Origin: Lentihominibacter butyricus
Lineage (GTDB): Bacteria; Bacillota; Clostridia; Peptostreptococcales; Anaerovoracaceae
Assembly: GCF_025567305.1 (NCBI RefSeq)
Contig: NZ_JAOQJP010000005.1
Span: forward strand, 94,937 to 158,936
Reading direction: 5' to 3'
DNA: 64,000 bases
This document shows positions 34,988 through 43,334 of this stretch, one piece after another. How positions within the stretch are numbered: the stretch's first letter is position 1; each line of letters opens with the position of its first letter. Made by a program: the position numbers and the translations under genes. The notes below the pieces were generated by a model. That model was given only the letters and a program-made list of their open reading frames with translations. It was not told the DNA's origin and ran no database searches.

Positions 34988-36001
34988 ATGACATACATGA
35001 ATGGTTTATGCGTCGATGCCGGAACGGACAACTGCCCCTGCCCGCTCGCCGAGACAGGGGACTGCCTCGTCTGCAGCAGACTGGCGGGCAGACAGGAATG
35101 CGACTGCAGCTGGGCCGGCGTCTGTGTATATAACGAGTTTGTACAGAATGGAAAAACAGTGAGACAACAGCGCAGGAACAAGCCTGTGGATATCATAAAA
35201 AAAGTATGGTACGACAGCGATTTGCTGGTGATCGTGCTGAAGGTGTCCCGGGGGTTTGCGCTCAAAGCTGCGCAGCCGGGCTCGTTCGTATTCGTAAATG
35301 CCGTGGGCAGGAGCGAGTTATCAAACGTGCCGGTATCGGTGATGCGGAGCGATGTGGAAAACGGCAGGCTGTTTCTTGCGCTGAAGGTGATATCTGCGAA
35401 AACAAAGGCTGTGGCGGAGGCTGGCGCTCAGCTCGTGCTGAGAGGGGTTTACAGAAACGGACTTATAGGCGGAGGTGTCTCAGGGCTGAAAGAAGATCTG
35501 AGCGGTATCACACAGGGAAACCCGGAGCCGCGCTGGCTGATAATGACCAAGGGGACGGGGTTCGCGCCGGCTGTCAACCTGCTGAGCGCAGCCGGCGGCA
35601 GGATAGCCGCGGATCTTCTGATTGACAGTGAGAAGGTCTGCGATGAGATCGTGGCAGACAGTATGAGAGACATTTCGAGTGAAAAACTTTCGGTCAGGAA
35701 AGTTTCACTGCAGGAACTCACCGCGGCGGCGATATCTGAACGTGCTAAAGGCAGGCCGGGCCATCTGGCCGGTATCTACAGAGCAGACGATTACGACAGG
35801 ATCATCATAATGGCTTCTGACTATTATATAAAAACTCTTGCGGACTGCATGGAAATACCTGCGGGCAAGCTGGTTTTCTGCAATAATTTCAGGATGTGCT
35901 GCGGTGAAGGGATCTGCGGCGCATGCGGACATACGGATGAGAACGGCAGTGTCAGCAAGATGTGCAAATGCCGCAGTGCAGATGTGACAGGACTGCTTTG
36001 A
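34988..36001 (+). CDS. PyrK-like FAD/NAD/[2Fe-2S] oxidoreductase with Cys-rich N-terminus
   Basis: The ATG at 34988 follows GGAGG. The 337-residue protein begins with an unusual Cys-rich block (Cys 8, 16, 18, 26, 29, 38, 40, 46). An FAD-binding barrel (about 60-160), an NAD-binding region with MTKGTGFAPAVNLL near 190 and a C-terminal cluster motif CCGEGICGACGH near 305 follow. The C-terminal Cys set matches the iron-sulfur domain of dihydroorotate dehydrogenase electron-transfer subunits and sulfide dehydrogenase-like proteins. It should move electrons between NAD(P)H and a partner. No pyrD is next to it. The N-terminal Cys block may hold another cluster or zinc. Confidence 0.8.
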   Translation: MTYMNGLCVDAGTDNCPCPLAETGDCLVCSRLAGRQECDCSWAGVCVYNEFVQNGKTVRQQRRNKPVDIIKKVWYDSDLLVIVLKVSRGFALKAAQPGSFVFVNAVGRSELSNVPVSVMRSDVENGRLFLALKVISAKTKAVAEAGAQLVLRGVYRNGLIGGGVSGLKEDLSGITQGNPEPRWLIMTKGTGFAPAVNLLSAAGGRIAADLLIDSEKVCDEIVADSMRDISSEKLSVRKVSLQELTAAAISERAKGRPGHLAGIYRADDYDRIIIMASDYYIKTLADCMEIPAGKLVFCNNFRMCCGEGICGACGHTDENGSVSKMCKCRSADVTGLL

Positions 36002-36062
36002 GCACGTCCGTGGGCGCAAAGATCGAATGCTGTAAAAAAATGTATATAAGTGCAAATTTATA

Positions 36063-36091
36063 TTGACTGATGCATAAATATACGGTAAAAT
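36063..36091 (+). promoter_or_regulatory. promoter of nhaC
   Basis: TTGACT at 36063-36068, 17-base spacer, TAAAAT at 36086-36091. The predicted start at about 36098 falls inside the left arm of the following hairpin. Confidence 0.65.
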
Positions 36092-36095
36092 AAAT

Positions 36096-36126
36096 AAGTG
36101 CTGTTTCGGCACTTGTTTGTTTTTTG
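36096..36126 (+). terminator. short terminator-like hairpin in the nhaC leader
   Basis: AAGTGC (36096-36101) pairs with GCACTT (36109-36114) and is followed by GTTTGTTTTTT. It lies between the promoter and the ATG at 36157. It may end the upstream flavoprotein transcript, act as an attenuator for nhaC, or both. Confidence 0.55.
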
Positions 36127-36156
36127 CGAGAGTTTTGATTAAGGAGAAGTAACGAA

Positions 36157-37626
36157 ATGGAAAACGAAAAAGAAAAAAACAGAACGCCAAGGACTCCTAA
36201 GATCTATCATCCGCTTATAACTTTCGCTATACTCATTGCAGTAATGGCTATAGCTATAGTTAAATACGGTGTGGATGTCCATGTGCCTATGTTCATAGGA
36301 GTCATCGCGGCGGCATGTATGGCTCTGTATCTCGGCAATGCCTGGGATGCCATAGAAAGGGCCATGATGAATGGTATATACAACGCGCTTCAGTCTGTAA
36401 TGATCCTGATGATAGTGGGTATACTGATCGGGGTATGGATCGTCGGCGGTATAGTGCCGTCTATGATATATTACGGCCTCAAGCTGCTGTCGCCGTCAGT
36501 GTTCCTGGTGGCTGCAGTGCTGATCTGCTCGATCACATCACTGGCTACAGGCACATCGTGGGGAACTATGGGAACGATGGGCCTTGCCCTCATAGGTATC
36601 GCGATCGGACTTGGCATACCGGCTCCGATGGCTGCGGGTGCGATCATATCCGGCGCGTATTTCGGAGACAAGATGTCACCGCTTTCGGATACTACGAATC
36701 TGGCGCCTGCGATGGCCGGCACAGACGTGTTCACCCATGTAAAATTCATGCTGCTGCCTACGGGCATAGCATACGGCATAACGCTCGTGGTATTCGCGAT
36801 CATGGGATTCACTCATGTAAAGAGCGGCAATTCTGCGGATCTTTCGGCCGTGCAGGAAATGAGCAATGGACTTGCGGAGAATTTCCACATCAGTCCGCTT
36901 CTTCTGATTCCACCGCTTATCGTTATCGTTGCGGTAGCGCTCAAGGTACCGGCTATCCCGGGAATAACTCTGGGTATCATTGCAGGCGGCATCATGGGAG
37001 CGCTGTTCCAGGGCGAATCAGCTTCGCTGGGAGTGCTGCTTGATGCGGGAATGAACGGAAATGTAAGCGAAACAGGAGTGGCAGCGATCGATGAACTGCT
37101 TACGTCAGGTGGTATCACTAATATGATGAGCTCGATAGCGCTGACGATAATCGCGATGATGTTCGGCGGCATCATGGAAGAGACGGGGCAGCTGGATGTA
37201 CTGGTGCAGAAGATCATCGGCCTGGCAAAGAGACCGGGCGGTCTTGTAGTAACTACAGAAGCGACATGCATACTGAGCAATGCGGCAATGCCTGAGCAGT
37301 ACATATCGATAGTTATACCGGGCAGGATGTATGCAGACACTTACAAGAAAATGGGCCTTCATCCGAAGACTCTTTCTAATGCACTGGAAAGCGCAGGTAC
37401 GGTAACGTCCGCACTTATCCCGTGGAACACATGCGGTGTGTTCATTTACGCAACGCTTAACGTTGCAACTTCAGAATATCTGCCATATGCGATTTTCAAT
37501 ATCGCTATGCCGATAATCGTAGCGATCATGGCATACATGGGATATACTGTTGCTGACAAGGACGGTGTGCGTATGACGAAGAGAGCTCAGGCAAAGAAGA
37601 AGGCACAGCTTAAGGAACAGGCGTAG
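36157..37626 (+). CDS. nhaC: Na+/H+ antiporter, NhaC family
   Basis: The 489-residue protein has about twelve membrane segments. NhaC features are the SLATGTSWGTMGTMG run near residue 127, GAYFGDKMSPLSDTTNLAPA near 165 and LSNAAMPEQYISIVIPGRMY near 372. It exchanges Na+ (sometimes with malate/lactate) for H+ across the membrane. The N-terminus and C-terminus are Lys-rich and cytoplasmic. AAGGAG lies eight bases before ATG. It stands alone between two terminators. Confidence 0.92.
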   Translation: MENEKEKNRTPRTPKIYHPLITFAILIAVMAIAIVKYGVDVHVPMFIGVIAAACMALYLGNAWDAIERAMMNGIYNALQSVMILMIVGILIGVWIVGGIVPSMIYYGLKLLSPSVFLVAAVLICSITSLATGTSWGTMGTMGLALIGIAIGLGIPAPMAAGAIISGAYFGDKMSPLSDTTNLAPAMAGTDVFTHVKFMLLPTGIAYGITLVVFAIMGFTHVKSGNSADLSAVQEMSNGLAENFHISPLLLIPPLIVIVAVALKVPAIPGITLGIIAGGIMGALFQGESASLGVLLDAGMNGNVSETGVAAIDELLTSGGITNMMSSIALTIIAMMFGGIMEETGQLDVLVQKIIGLAKRPGGLVVTTEATCILSNAAMPEQYISIVIPGRMYADTYKKMGLHPKTLSNALESAGTVTSALIPWNTCGVFIYATLNVATSEYLPYAIFNIAMPIIVAIMAYMGYTVADKDGVRMTKRAQAKKKAQLKEQA

Positions 37627-37709
37627 CATGTGATCCGTCACAGTGACGGTACAGTATAGACATACTGGGAAAGTTCACCGGCCTTAAGTGACGAAATCAA
37701 TAATCCATA

Positions 37710-37739
37710 GACCCTGCAGGAGACTGCAGGGTCTTTTTT
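37710..37739 (+). terminator. terminator of nhaC
   Basis: GACCCTGCAG and CTGCAGGGTC around GAGA, followed by TTTTTT. A perfect 10-bp stem; strong intrinsic terminator. Confidence 0.9.
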
Positions 37740-37766
37740 GTAGCACAAAAGTTGTTGAAGTCACTC

Positions 37767-37852
37767 AAAAGTCCCTCGAAAAAGTTTGTGGTTTTGGCGA
37801 AAAGTGGTTTGAAAAAGTTGATAGTGTTATAAAAAAGTCCCTTGAAAAAGTT
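37767..37852 (+). repeat. three 33-bp-period direct repeats before the DUF4143 ATPase
   Basis: The 20-base unit AAAAGTCCCTCGAAAAAGTT occurs at 37767-37786. It recurs at 37800-37819 with CCC changed to GGT, and at 37833-37852 with one change. The period is exactly 33 bases, so the frame open through it would encode an 11-residue repeat (KSLEKV...). It ends about 58 bases before the likely ATG. Its role is unknown. Confidence 0.75.
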
Positions 37853-37909
37853 ATATTATTGAGTTACTCTGTTAATAATAGTTTATATAGAGACAAGGAG
37901 GAACTTGGG

Positions 37910-39229
37910 ATGCTAAAAAGAAAGATTGAACATCGTCTTATTGAATGGAAAAACTCAGTTAATAAAAAACCATTATTAATAAAGGGGTGCAGGCAGTGTG
38001 GCAAAACATTTTCTGTGCTTGAATTCGCAAAGAAAAATTATGACAATGTTGTCTATCTGAATTTCTTTGAAAATCCTGATTACTGTTCTGTTTTTGAAGG
38101 CTCATTGGAAATCGACAATATTATCATGCTTTTATCTGCATTGCTTGGTGATGCAGCAGTGTTTGAAGCCGGGAGCACCATAATAGTATTAGATGAAATA
38201 CAGGAATGTCCCGGTGCGAGAACTGCTCTTAAATTCTTTCACCTTGACGGGCGTTTTGACGTGATCGGAACTGGATCGCTTCTGGGGGTGCGGGGTTACG
38301 GTAAAGAACCAAAATCTGTCCCGGTAGGCTATGAAAGAATAATTGACATGTATCCTTTAGATTTCGAGGAGTTCTTGTGGGCCAATGGCATTTCAGATGC
38401 TATTATCAAAAATTTAAAAAAATATATAAGTGATACAGCACCGGTTCCCGAAGCTTTGCATAACAGAATGAGGCAATTACTCTTGCAATATACTGTCGTT
38501 GGAGGTATGCCTGATGTAGTTCAAACTTTTATCGATACTAAACAGATGGATGAAGTTTTAAGACTTCAAAGGGATATTGTCCGTTCGTATGAAGATGATA
38601 TGATAAAATATGCGGAGAAAAAAGATAAATCGAGCATTATTGAGTGTTTTCAGTCTATCCCGAAACAATTGAGTAAAGAAAACAAGAAATTCCAGTATTC
38701 TGTTGTTAAGAAGGGATCGACTTCATCTAAATATGCAGGGAGCCTGCAGTGGATAGAAGACGCAGGAATAATATCCAGATGCTATAATCTCAGAATTACA
38801 GAACTTCCTCTGGATGGAAATGCGCAGGAAAACATCTTTAAGGTATATATGTGCGACTGTGGTCTTTTCGTAAGCATGCTTGAAGATGGTACTCAATATG
38901 ACATACTGCAGGGTAATCTATACGGGTATAAAGGCGCCATTTTTGAAAATCTGATTGCAGATATTTTTGCGAAAATGGGGCGTAAGCTGTATTATTTTCA
39001 TAAAGATTCCGGATTGGAAGTGGATTTTGTGATTAGATACAAAGGAGAGTGTACTCTGGTGGAAGTAAAAGCATCTTCAGGCAATACTAAAAGCACAAGG
39101 ACAATACTGAAGCATCCTGAAAAATATCATGTATATTCTGCAATAAAGCTTGGTGATTATAATGTAGGAAAAGCTGATGAGATACTCACGCTGCCGCTTT
39201 ATATGGCTTTCCTGCTCACGGAAGTGTAG
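37910..39229 (+). CDS. AAA-type ATPase with DUF4143 C-terminus
   Basis: The ATG at 37910 follows AAGGAGG; the frame is open 222 bases further upstream through the direct repeats but has no site there. The 439-residue protein has Walker A GCRQCGKTF near residue 28, Walker B TIIVLDEIQE near 92 and a sensor GTGSLLG near 120. The C-terminal DUF4143 part ends in VDFVIRYKGECTLVEVKAS near 380, a PD-(D/E)xK nuclease-like D...ExK pattern. This family is abundant in gut anaerobes, poorly understood and often linked to mobile or defence-like loci. The gene is AT-rich compared with nhaC, suggesting acquisition. Confidence 0.88.
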   Translation: MLKRKIEHRLIEWKNSVNKKPLLIKGCRQCGKTFSVLEFAKKNYDNVVYLNFFENPDYCSVFEGSLEIDNIIMLLSALLGDAAVFEAGSTIIVLDEIQECPGARTALKFFHLDGRFDVIGTGSLLGVRGYGKEPKSVPVGYERIIDMYPLDFEEFLWANGISDAIIKNLKKYISDTAPVPEALHNRMRQLLLQYTVVGGMPDVVQTFIDTKQMDEVLRLQRDIVRSYEDDMIKYAEKKDKSSIIECFQSIPKQLSKENKKFQYSVVKKGSTSSKYAGSLQWIEDAGIISRCYNLRITELPLDGNAQENIFKVYMCDCGLFVSMLEDGTQYDILQGNLYGYKGAIFENLIADIFAKMGRKLYYFHKDSGLEVDFVIRYKGECTLVEVKASSGNTKSTRTILKHPEKYHVYSAIKLGDYNVGKADEILTLPLYMAFLLTEV

Positions 39230-39324
39230 CCTTGGTGTATTAATTAAAGTATGGCACAACCATAAGAACGCAGGCGTGAATGTATGATAGATATACGGTT
39301 CTGCTTATAAAAAGAGAAGCTGAT

Positions 39325-39365
39325 GCACTGCGGACATCTTTTGCTTATCAATAAGTCTGCAGTGC
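39325..39365. terminator. hairpin between convergent genes
   Basis: GCACTGCGGAC (39325-39335) and GTCTGCAGTGC (39355-39365) form an 11-bp stem with one G-U pair. It lies between the DUF4143 ATPase and the opposing secreted-protein gene. No clear T-run follows. Confidence 0.4.
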
Positions 39366-39475
39366 ACAATGCACTTAAAACTTTGCAGTTATCGCTACCC
39401 TTGCCGGGGGGCATCCATCTACAGTGCGTCTGGCTTCTTATTAATACTGTTAATGCTGGAATAGAATCGTATCAA

Positions 39476-39919
39476 TTATTTTGAAAATTTCATTCCGACA
39501 GGAAAATCGGCATTGAGTTTCAACTTACCAAATTCTCCCTCAAATGGGTCATAAAATTTTGCTTTGTTTATTTTGATTTTGTATTTAACGCCTTTTGTTA
39601 CATTTGCCCAAAATAGTTTTTTTGTATTATCGGTATCAAATTTGACATTTGACTTTTTTAAAACCCATTTTCCATTTTGGTACTTATAAATAGTTGCAGT
39701 TCCTGTTACGTGGGCCCCGTCGCCACTCAAATTACAACAGTCAGTCATTCTGAAGTAATTTAGCCCGTTTTTTGTTGTTGTCGCGCAAAATGAATTCCCT
39801 GCTTTTATGTCAGTTACTTTAGTTGCCTTAACAGTCATGGCGAAAGCGCCTGTAGGCATGAGAGATATCAACATTGCAACTGCAATGAAAGCAATTAATA
39901 GTTTTTTTGACTTTCTCAT
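39476..39919 (-). CDS. small secreted protein, unknown function
   Basis: The 147-residue protein has a classic signal peptide: MRKSKK, a hydrophobic core to residue 22 and an AFA cleavage site near residue 27. GAGGAG precedes the ATG. The mature part of about 120 residues is Lys-rich with a Cys pair (DCCN), and looks all-beta with repeated Thr/Lys strands. No domain is recognised. It is AT-rich and stands alone on the minus strand, with a 325-bp gap upstream. Confidence 0.7.
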   Translation of the reverse strand: MRKSKKLLIAFIAVAMLISLMPTGAFAMTVKATKVTDIKAGNSFCATTTKNGLNYFRMTDCCNLSGDGAHVTGTATIYKYQNGKWVLKKSNVKFDTDNTKKLFWANVTKGVKYKIKINKAKFYDPFEGEFGKLKLNADFPVGMKFSK

Positions 39920-40244
39920 ATTTTCTTCTCCTCAAATATATCCTCTCTGAATTTTTAATGAAAAATTCTGTTTCCAGCATATAGTATCTCTAAAATAAAC
40001 TTGCTTTTTTGAAATGGTATTTTAACTTAAAATTAGCTTCGTTAGTTCTGCTGTTTTATAAACATTTTTGAGATACCTGGTCGCGATCAAAAATTCTTAG
40101 TTAAACAAAATGATTATATCATTTTAAAATTTTTTTGTGTTGCATCATGGAATAAAAATCCATTTTAATGTAATGTTTATCCATCACACGCGTAAGGAAT
40201 TTTGTTTTGGTAAAAAAGTGAAAATATGGTATACTTTAAGCACT
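39920..40244. other. 325-bp AT-rich divergent gap
   Basis: No gene seen. It must hold the minus-strand promoter for the secreted protein and the plus-strand promoter at 40207-40235 for the histidine kinase. Several T/A runs; no repeat or RNA gene recognised. Confidence 0.5.
40207..40235 (+). promoter_or_regulatory. promoter of the histidine kinase gene
   Basis: TTGGTA at 40207-40212, 17 bases, TATACT at 40230-40235. Transcription should start at about 40242, only three bases before the ATG, so the mRNA would be nearly leaderless. Confidence 0.5.
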
Positions 40245-42026
40245 ATGGATAAATCACTGGTAAAAGCGATATGCATCATAACGGCTTTTTCGATGACTGC
40301 AGCTCTGATAATAGGGTCGATAGCGACGCTTAGGAGTACCGCCATCCTTGCGGCCGAGATAGATGAAAAGATCGTTGCAACAACTGAAAAATACGCCAAT
40401 GACTTCAGTGCGGAATTCAACCATATGGAAGGCCTGACGAACTCCCTGGCGTCGTATGACAGAACGACTTTTGATGTGGAGGCATTCGAAAATGATCGTG
40501 AAGGATATATTGACGCGTACAAGGAGGAGCTGGCACAGCTGATAAAGAACGACCTTTCGTCGATCAAAAGCACGCACAGCCTTTACGTGACATTCAATCC
40601 GGAATTGACGAACAGAGATGAAGAAGTCTGGTATTCGGCGATGGACGGTGAGATAAAAGCGATCACTGCGGATTTTAAGAAGAACAAAAGGGATTTCACG
40701 CTGCCGTATGACAAGGAGATGGAGTATTTCTTCAAGCCGCAGGGCAAGGATCACGGCGTCTGGGTCTCTTCATACTACGACAAGGACATCGATAAAGAAG
40801 TGTTCTCGTATTCGGATGCGATATATGTCGACGGATTGTTTGTCGGCGTTGCCGGGGCGGACATAAATGCCGAGTATATGCTCAAGGTCATAAAGGAGAT
40901 GAGTCTGTACAAAGGCGGCGCGTCAGCTCTGATAGATGAGAATTACGAGTTTATCGTGCATAATGATGACGATTCGGCCGCGGAGGAAGAACAGATCATC
41001 AGCCTTCTTAAAGCTGAGTATGAGAAAAACGACGGAAGCGATGCAGGCTATATCATTTATAATTTCATGGGCACCGGAAAGATAATGGGTTACTGTAAAA
41101 TGCAGAACGGGTGGATATTTATCACTACGCAGCCTGCTGATGTTGTGTACAAACCGATCGGATCGCTTCGCAGCACGATGATAATACTCGGTGTCGTCCT
41201 GCTGTTTGTTTTCATTGCATTCCTGATAGCTTTTTCGAAGCCTATGATCAAGAAAACGAGTGCGCTGGAGGAAGAAAACCGTCGTAAAGAGATCATCATC
41301 ATATATCAGTCCAGGCAGGCCAAGATCGGCGAAATGGTCGGTAATATAACACATCAGTGGAAGCAGCCGCTGAATACTATCAATCTGATATTAGGAAACC
41401 TGCTTGACAGCTACCGGTACGGTGATCTTGACGAAAAACGCCTTGAAAAAAGTGTTAACAAGGTCGAGAATATCGTCGAGAAAATGTCCGAGACTATCAC
41501 AGATTTTTCGGGATTTCTCAAGCCTGCGAAGGAAAAAGTCTATTTCGATGTCAGAGACTGTATAAAGAGCGCCATCGCACTGATGGAGGAAAGCATAAAT
41601 GTAAAACGCATAAAGCTTGAGCTCAGCTGTGATACAGAAAAGAAAGCATACGGATATGACAACGAGACGACACATGTGATATTCAATCTGCTCAACAATG
41701 CGAGAGATGCAGTGGTGGAATCCGGGGTCGCAGACAGGAGGATAAGCATAGACGTTTCCGAGGAAGATGAGATGATCAGAGTGGACGTGACGAACAACGG
41801 CAGACAGATACCGGAAGAAGCATTTGAACATATATATGAACCGTATTTCACAACGCGAGACGACACCGGAGGCACAGGCCTGGGGCTTTACATATCAAAG
41901 CAGATAATAGAGGACCGCATGGGTGGAAAGCTGCAGGTGCAGAACATAGACGGCGGTGTCAGGAGCACGGTACTGATACCGGAGACCGGACAGGAAGATG
42001 GAAAAGAGGATAAAAATGAATTCTGA
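40245..42026 (+). CDS. membrane histidine kinase with extracellular Cache-like sensor
   Basis: Start taken at the ATG at 40245 because the membrane helix begins right after it; no Shine-Dalgarno is visible. The 593-residue protein has TM1 at 8-30 and an external sensor of about 270 residues resembling a dCache domain (YDKDIDKEVFSYSDAIYVDG, VGVAGADINAEYML). TM2 lies at 310-330. The phospho-acceptor His is in GNITHQWKQPLN near 368, the N box in NLLNNARDAV near 481 and the G box in GGTGLGLYIS near 541. It probably senses a small organic acid or amino acid. It overlaps the next gene by 11 bases. Confidence 0.88.
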   Translation: MDKSLVKAICIITAFSMTAALIIGSIATLRSTAILAAEIDEKIVATTEKYANDFSAEFNHMEGLTNSLASYDRTTFDVEAFENDREGYIDAYKEELAQLIKNDLSSIKSTHSLYVTFNPELTNRDEEVWYSAMDGEIKAITADFKKNKRDFTLPYDKEMEYFFKPQGKDHGVWVSSYYDKDIDKEVFSYSDAIYVDGLFVGVAGADINAEYMLKVIKEMSLYKGGASALIDENYEFIVHNDDDSAAEEEQIISLLKAEYEKNDGSDAGYIIYNFMGTGKIMGYCKMQNGWIFITTQPADVVYKPIGSLRSTMIILGVVLLFVFIAFLIAFSKPMIKKTSALEEENRRKEIIIIYQSRQAKIGEMVGNITHQWKQPLNTINLILGNLLDSYRYGDLDEKRLEKSVNKVENIVEKMSETITDFSGFLKPAKEKVYFDVRDCIKSAIALMEESINVKRIKLELSCDTEKKAYGYDNETTHVIFNLLNNARDAVVESGVADRRISIDVSEEDEMIRVDVTNNGRQIPEEAFEHIYEPYFTTRDDTGGTGLGLYISKQIIEDRMGGKLQVQNIDGGVRSTVLIPETGQEDGKEDKNEF

Positions 42027-42780
42027 TGAAATGCTGAGAAATCTCAAGATACTGTATGTTGAAGACGATGACGAGGCACGCGAGGAGCTTATCGATGTAC
42101 TGAAGCGGCGCGTAGGGCGTGTATTCGCATGTGAGAACGGTGTGCGCGGTCTGGAGCTTTACAATGATTTCAAGCCGGATATCATAATCGCTGATTACTA
42201 TATGCCCGAAATGAACGGCATAGAAATGATAAAACAGATACACCGGCAGGGCGAGGAGACTGCGGCGATAGTGATCTCTGCGGTAAGCGAAGTGGATGCG
42301 ATCCTCAGCGCGATAGACGCGGGTATCCATAAATACATACTGAAGCCAGTGAATGTGCAGGAACTGCTGGAAGTGCTGGGAGAGCTGGCGTCAGAGCTTT
42401 ACGAAAAGCGAAAAAGAAAATCTGCGGCGCTTCCGGAGAACAAGAAAAAAGTGGAAGATGAGATAAAGCGCGAATTTTCCGCGATGCTCAAGGCTATGAC
42501 GGGAAAAGGGCCGAAAAACGTGAGCGTTTTTATGAATGGCGACAGCATAGAAATGGTCGCATCGGAAGTTCTTACGACCTTTGAAAAAAATCTTCTTGAC
42601 AATAATCGAAATATTGCTATAATTAAGCACGTTAGAGAATTGTTTTTCTCAGTGAAGGAAAAAGAGCTGTGCCAGATGATCCTGAAAGTAGCAGGCTGCG
42701 GGGTCGCACTGTCGAAAGTCATAATAAGTGTTGAGAAAGACAAGAACAAATTGATATTTACTGTCGATCAGAGCGAATGA
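42016..42780 (+). CDS. response regulator with C-terminal MpsC/DUF2294 domain
   Basis: The ATG at 42016 follows GAGGATAAAA inside the kinase gene. The 254-residue protein has a receiver domain at 8-122: VEDDDEA pocket, phospho-Asp in IIADYYMPEMNG near residue 56, Ser in VISAVSE and Lys in YILKPVN. After a Lys-rich linker, residues about 145-250 (KGPKNVSVFMNGDSIEMV... IKHVRELFF... KVIISVEKD) follow the DUF2294 pattern. This is the domain of MpsC, part of the staphylococcal membrane-potential/bicarbonate system. There is no DNA-binding domain, so output is probably by protein contact. Confidence 0.8.
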   Translation: MNSDEMLRNLKILYVEDDDEAREELIDVLKRRVGRVFACENGVRGLELYNDFKPDIIIADYYMPEMNGIEMIKQIHRQGEETAAIVISAVSEVDAILSAIDAGIHKYILKPVNVQELLEVLGELASELYEKRKRKSAALPENKKKVEDEIKREFSAMLKAMTGKGPKNVSVFMNGDSIEMVASEVLTTFEKNLLDNNRNIAIIKHVRELFFSVKEKELCQMILKVAGCGVALSKVIISVEKDKNKLIFTVDQSE

Positions 42781-42875
42781 AGCCTGGGCAATCAGAGCGA
42801 GTGCCGAGAGAAGCGCACCGGGAGACGGTAGTAAACTGATTTGTACGCTTAAGCGGATAATATTTAAGGCTGTTT

Positions 42876-42909
42876 AGGACCATACAATTTATTTTGTATG
42901 GTCCTTTTT
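42876..42909 (+). terminator. terminator of the two-component operon
   Basis: AGGACCATACAA (42876-42887) and TTGTATGGTCCT (42894-42905) form a perfect 12-bp stem followed by TTTTT. Confidence 0.92.
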
Positions 42910-42932
42910 CTATAATAAATCAGGAAAGAGAT

Positions 42933-43144
42933 ATGCAGGGGCTTGCAAACAAAGGTATCGCACCTGAGTTATAAAGATAGTTACACCGAACGAAAACCCT
43001 CGAAACTTTATATGGCTCACGACAGGATGCATGTGGGTCATCGTGATAAAGGGACTCGTATCGCAGATCACAGGTGAGATCGAAACACTGTTTGCGAGCC
43101 TGTTGTCTCTTGCAGGATCCGTAGGATTGATAAATATGCCTTAA
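42933..43144 (+). pseudogene. frameshifted small membrane protein
   Basis: ATG at 42933 after GGAAAGAG opens a 13-codon frame that stops. A second frame at 42968-43144 has no start codon and encodes KIVTPNENPRNFIWL, a hydrophobic helix (TTGCMWVIVIKGLV) and a Gly/Leu-rich end. A one-base shift would join them into one small membrane protein, so this looks like a decayed gene. It recalls small phage membrane proteins, but no family is assigned. Confidence 0.4.
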
Positions 43145-43151
43145 AGCAATA

Positions 43152-43334
43152 GTGAATGACAAGCTGTCATGGTTGTCGCTGGTTGCTGCATTGATACAAA
43201 TCGTGGTTCTGGTAATGCTTGTGATTGAAGACCAGCTTGTGTTCAGCACCGCGGCAGCTTGTACCATAGTTTATATGGTCATTAAACATATAGAGGAACG
43301 ATTTGACTTAAAACACCTCAAAAACAATATATAA
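43152..43334 (+). CDS. possible small membrane protein
   Basis: A 60-codon frame starting with GTG eight bases after the decayed frame. It encodes one or two hydrophobic helices (LVAALIQIVVLVMLVIE and AAACTIVYMVI) and a charged tail. The ribosome binding site is weak. It may be the second of a pair with the broken gene upstream. No family recognised. Confidence 0.35.
   Translation: MNDKLSWLSLVAALIQIVVLVMLVIEDQLVFSTAAACTIVYMVIKHIEERFDLKHLKNNI

Noticed and set aside
33555..34994. A 479-codon minus-strand frame across scpB and the carboxypeptidase gene
   Set aside because: It covers an intergenic terminator and two solid genes in other frames; the translation is His/Arg/Ser-rich without motifs.
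36096..36126. A sodium riboswitch upstream of nhaC
   Set aside because: The leader is only about 60 bases with a 6-bp stem, too small and without the conserved core of known Na+ motifs.
37767..37852. CRISPR array
   Set aside because: Only three imperfect units with 13-base gaps, no cas genes and a translatable period; not an array.
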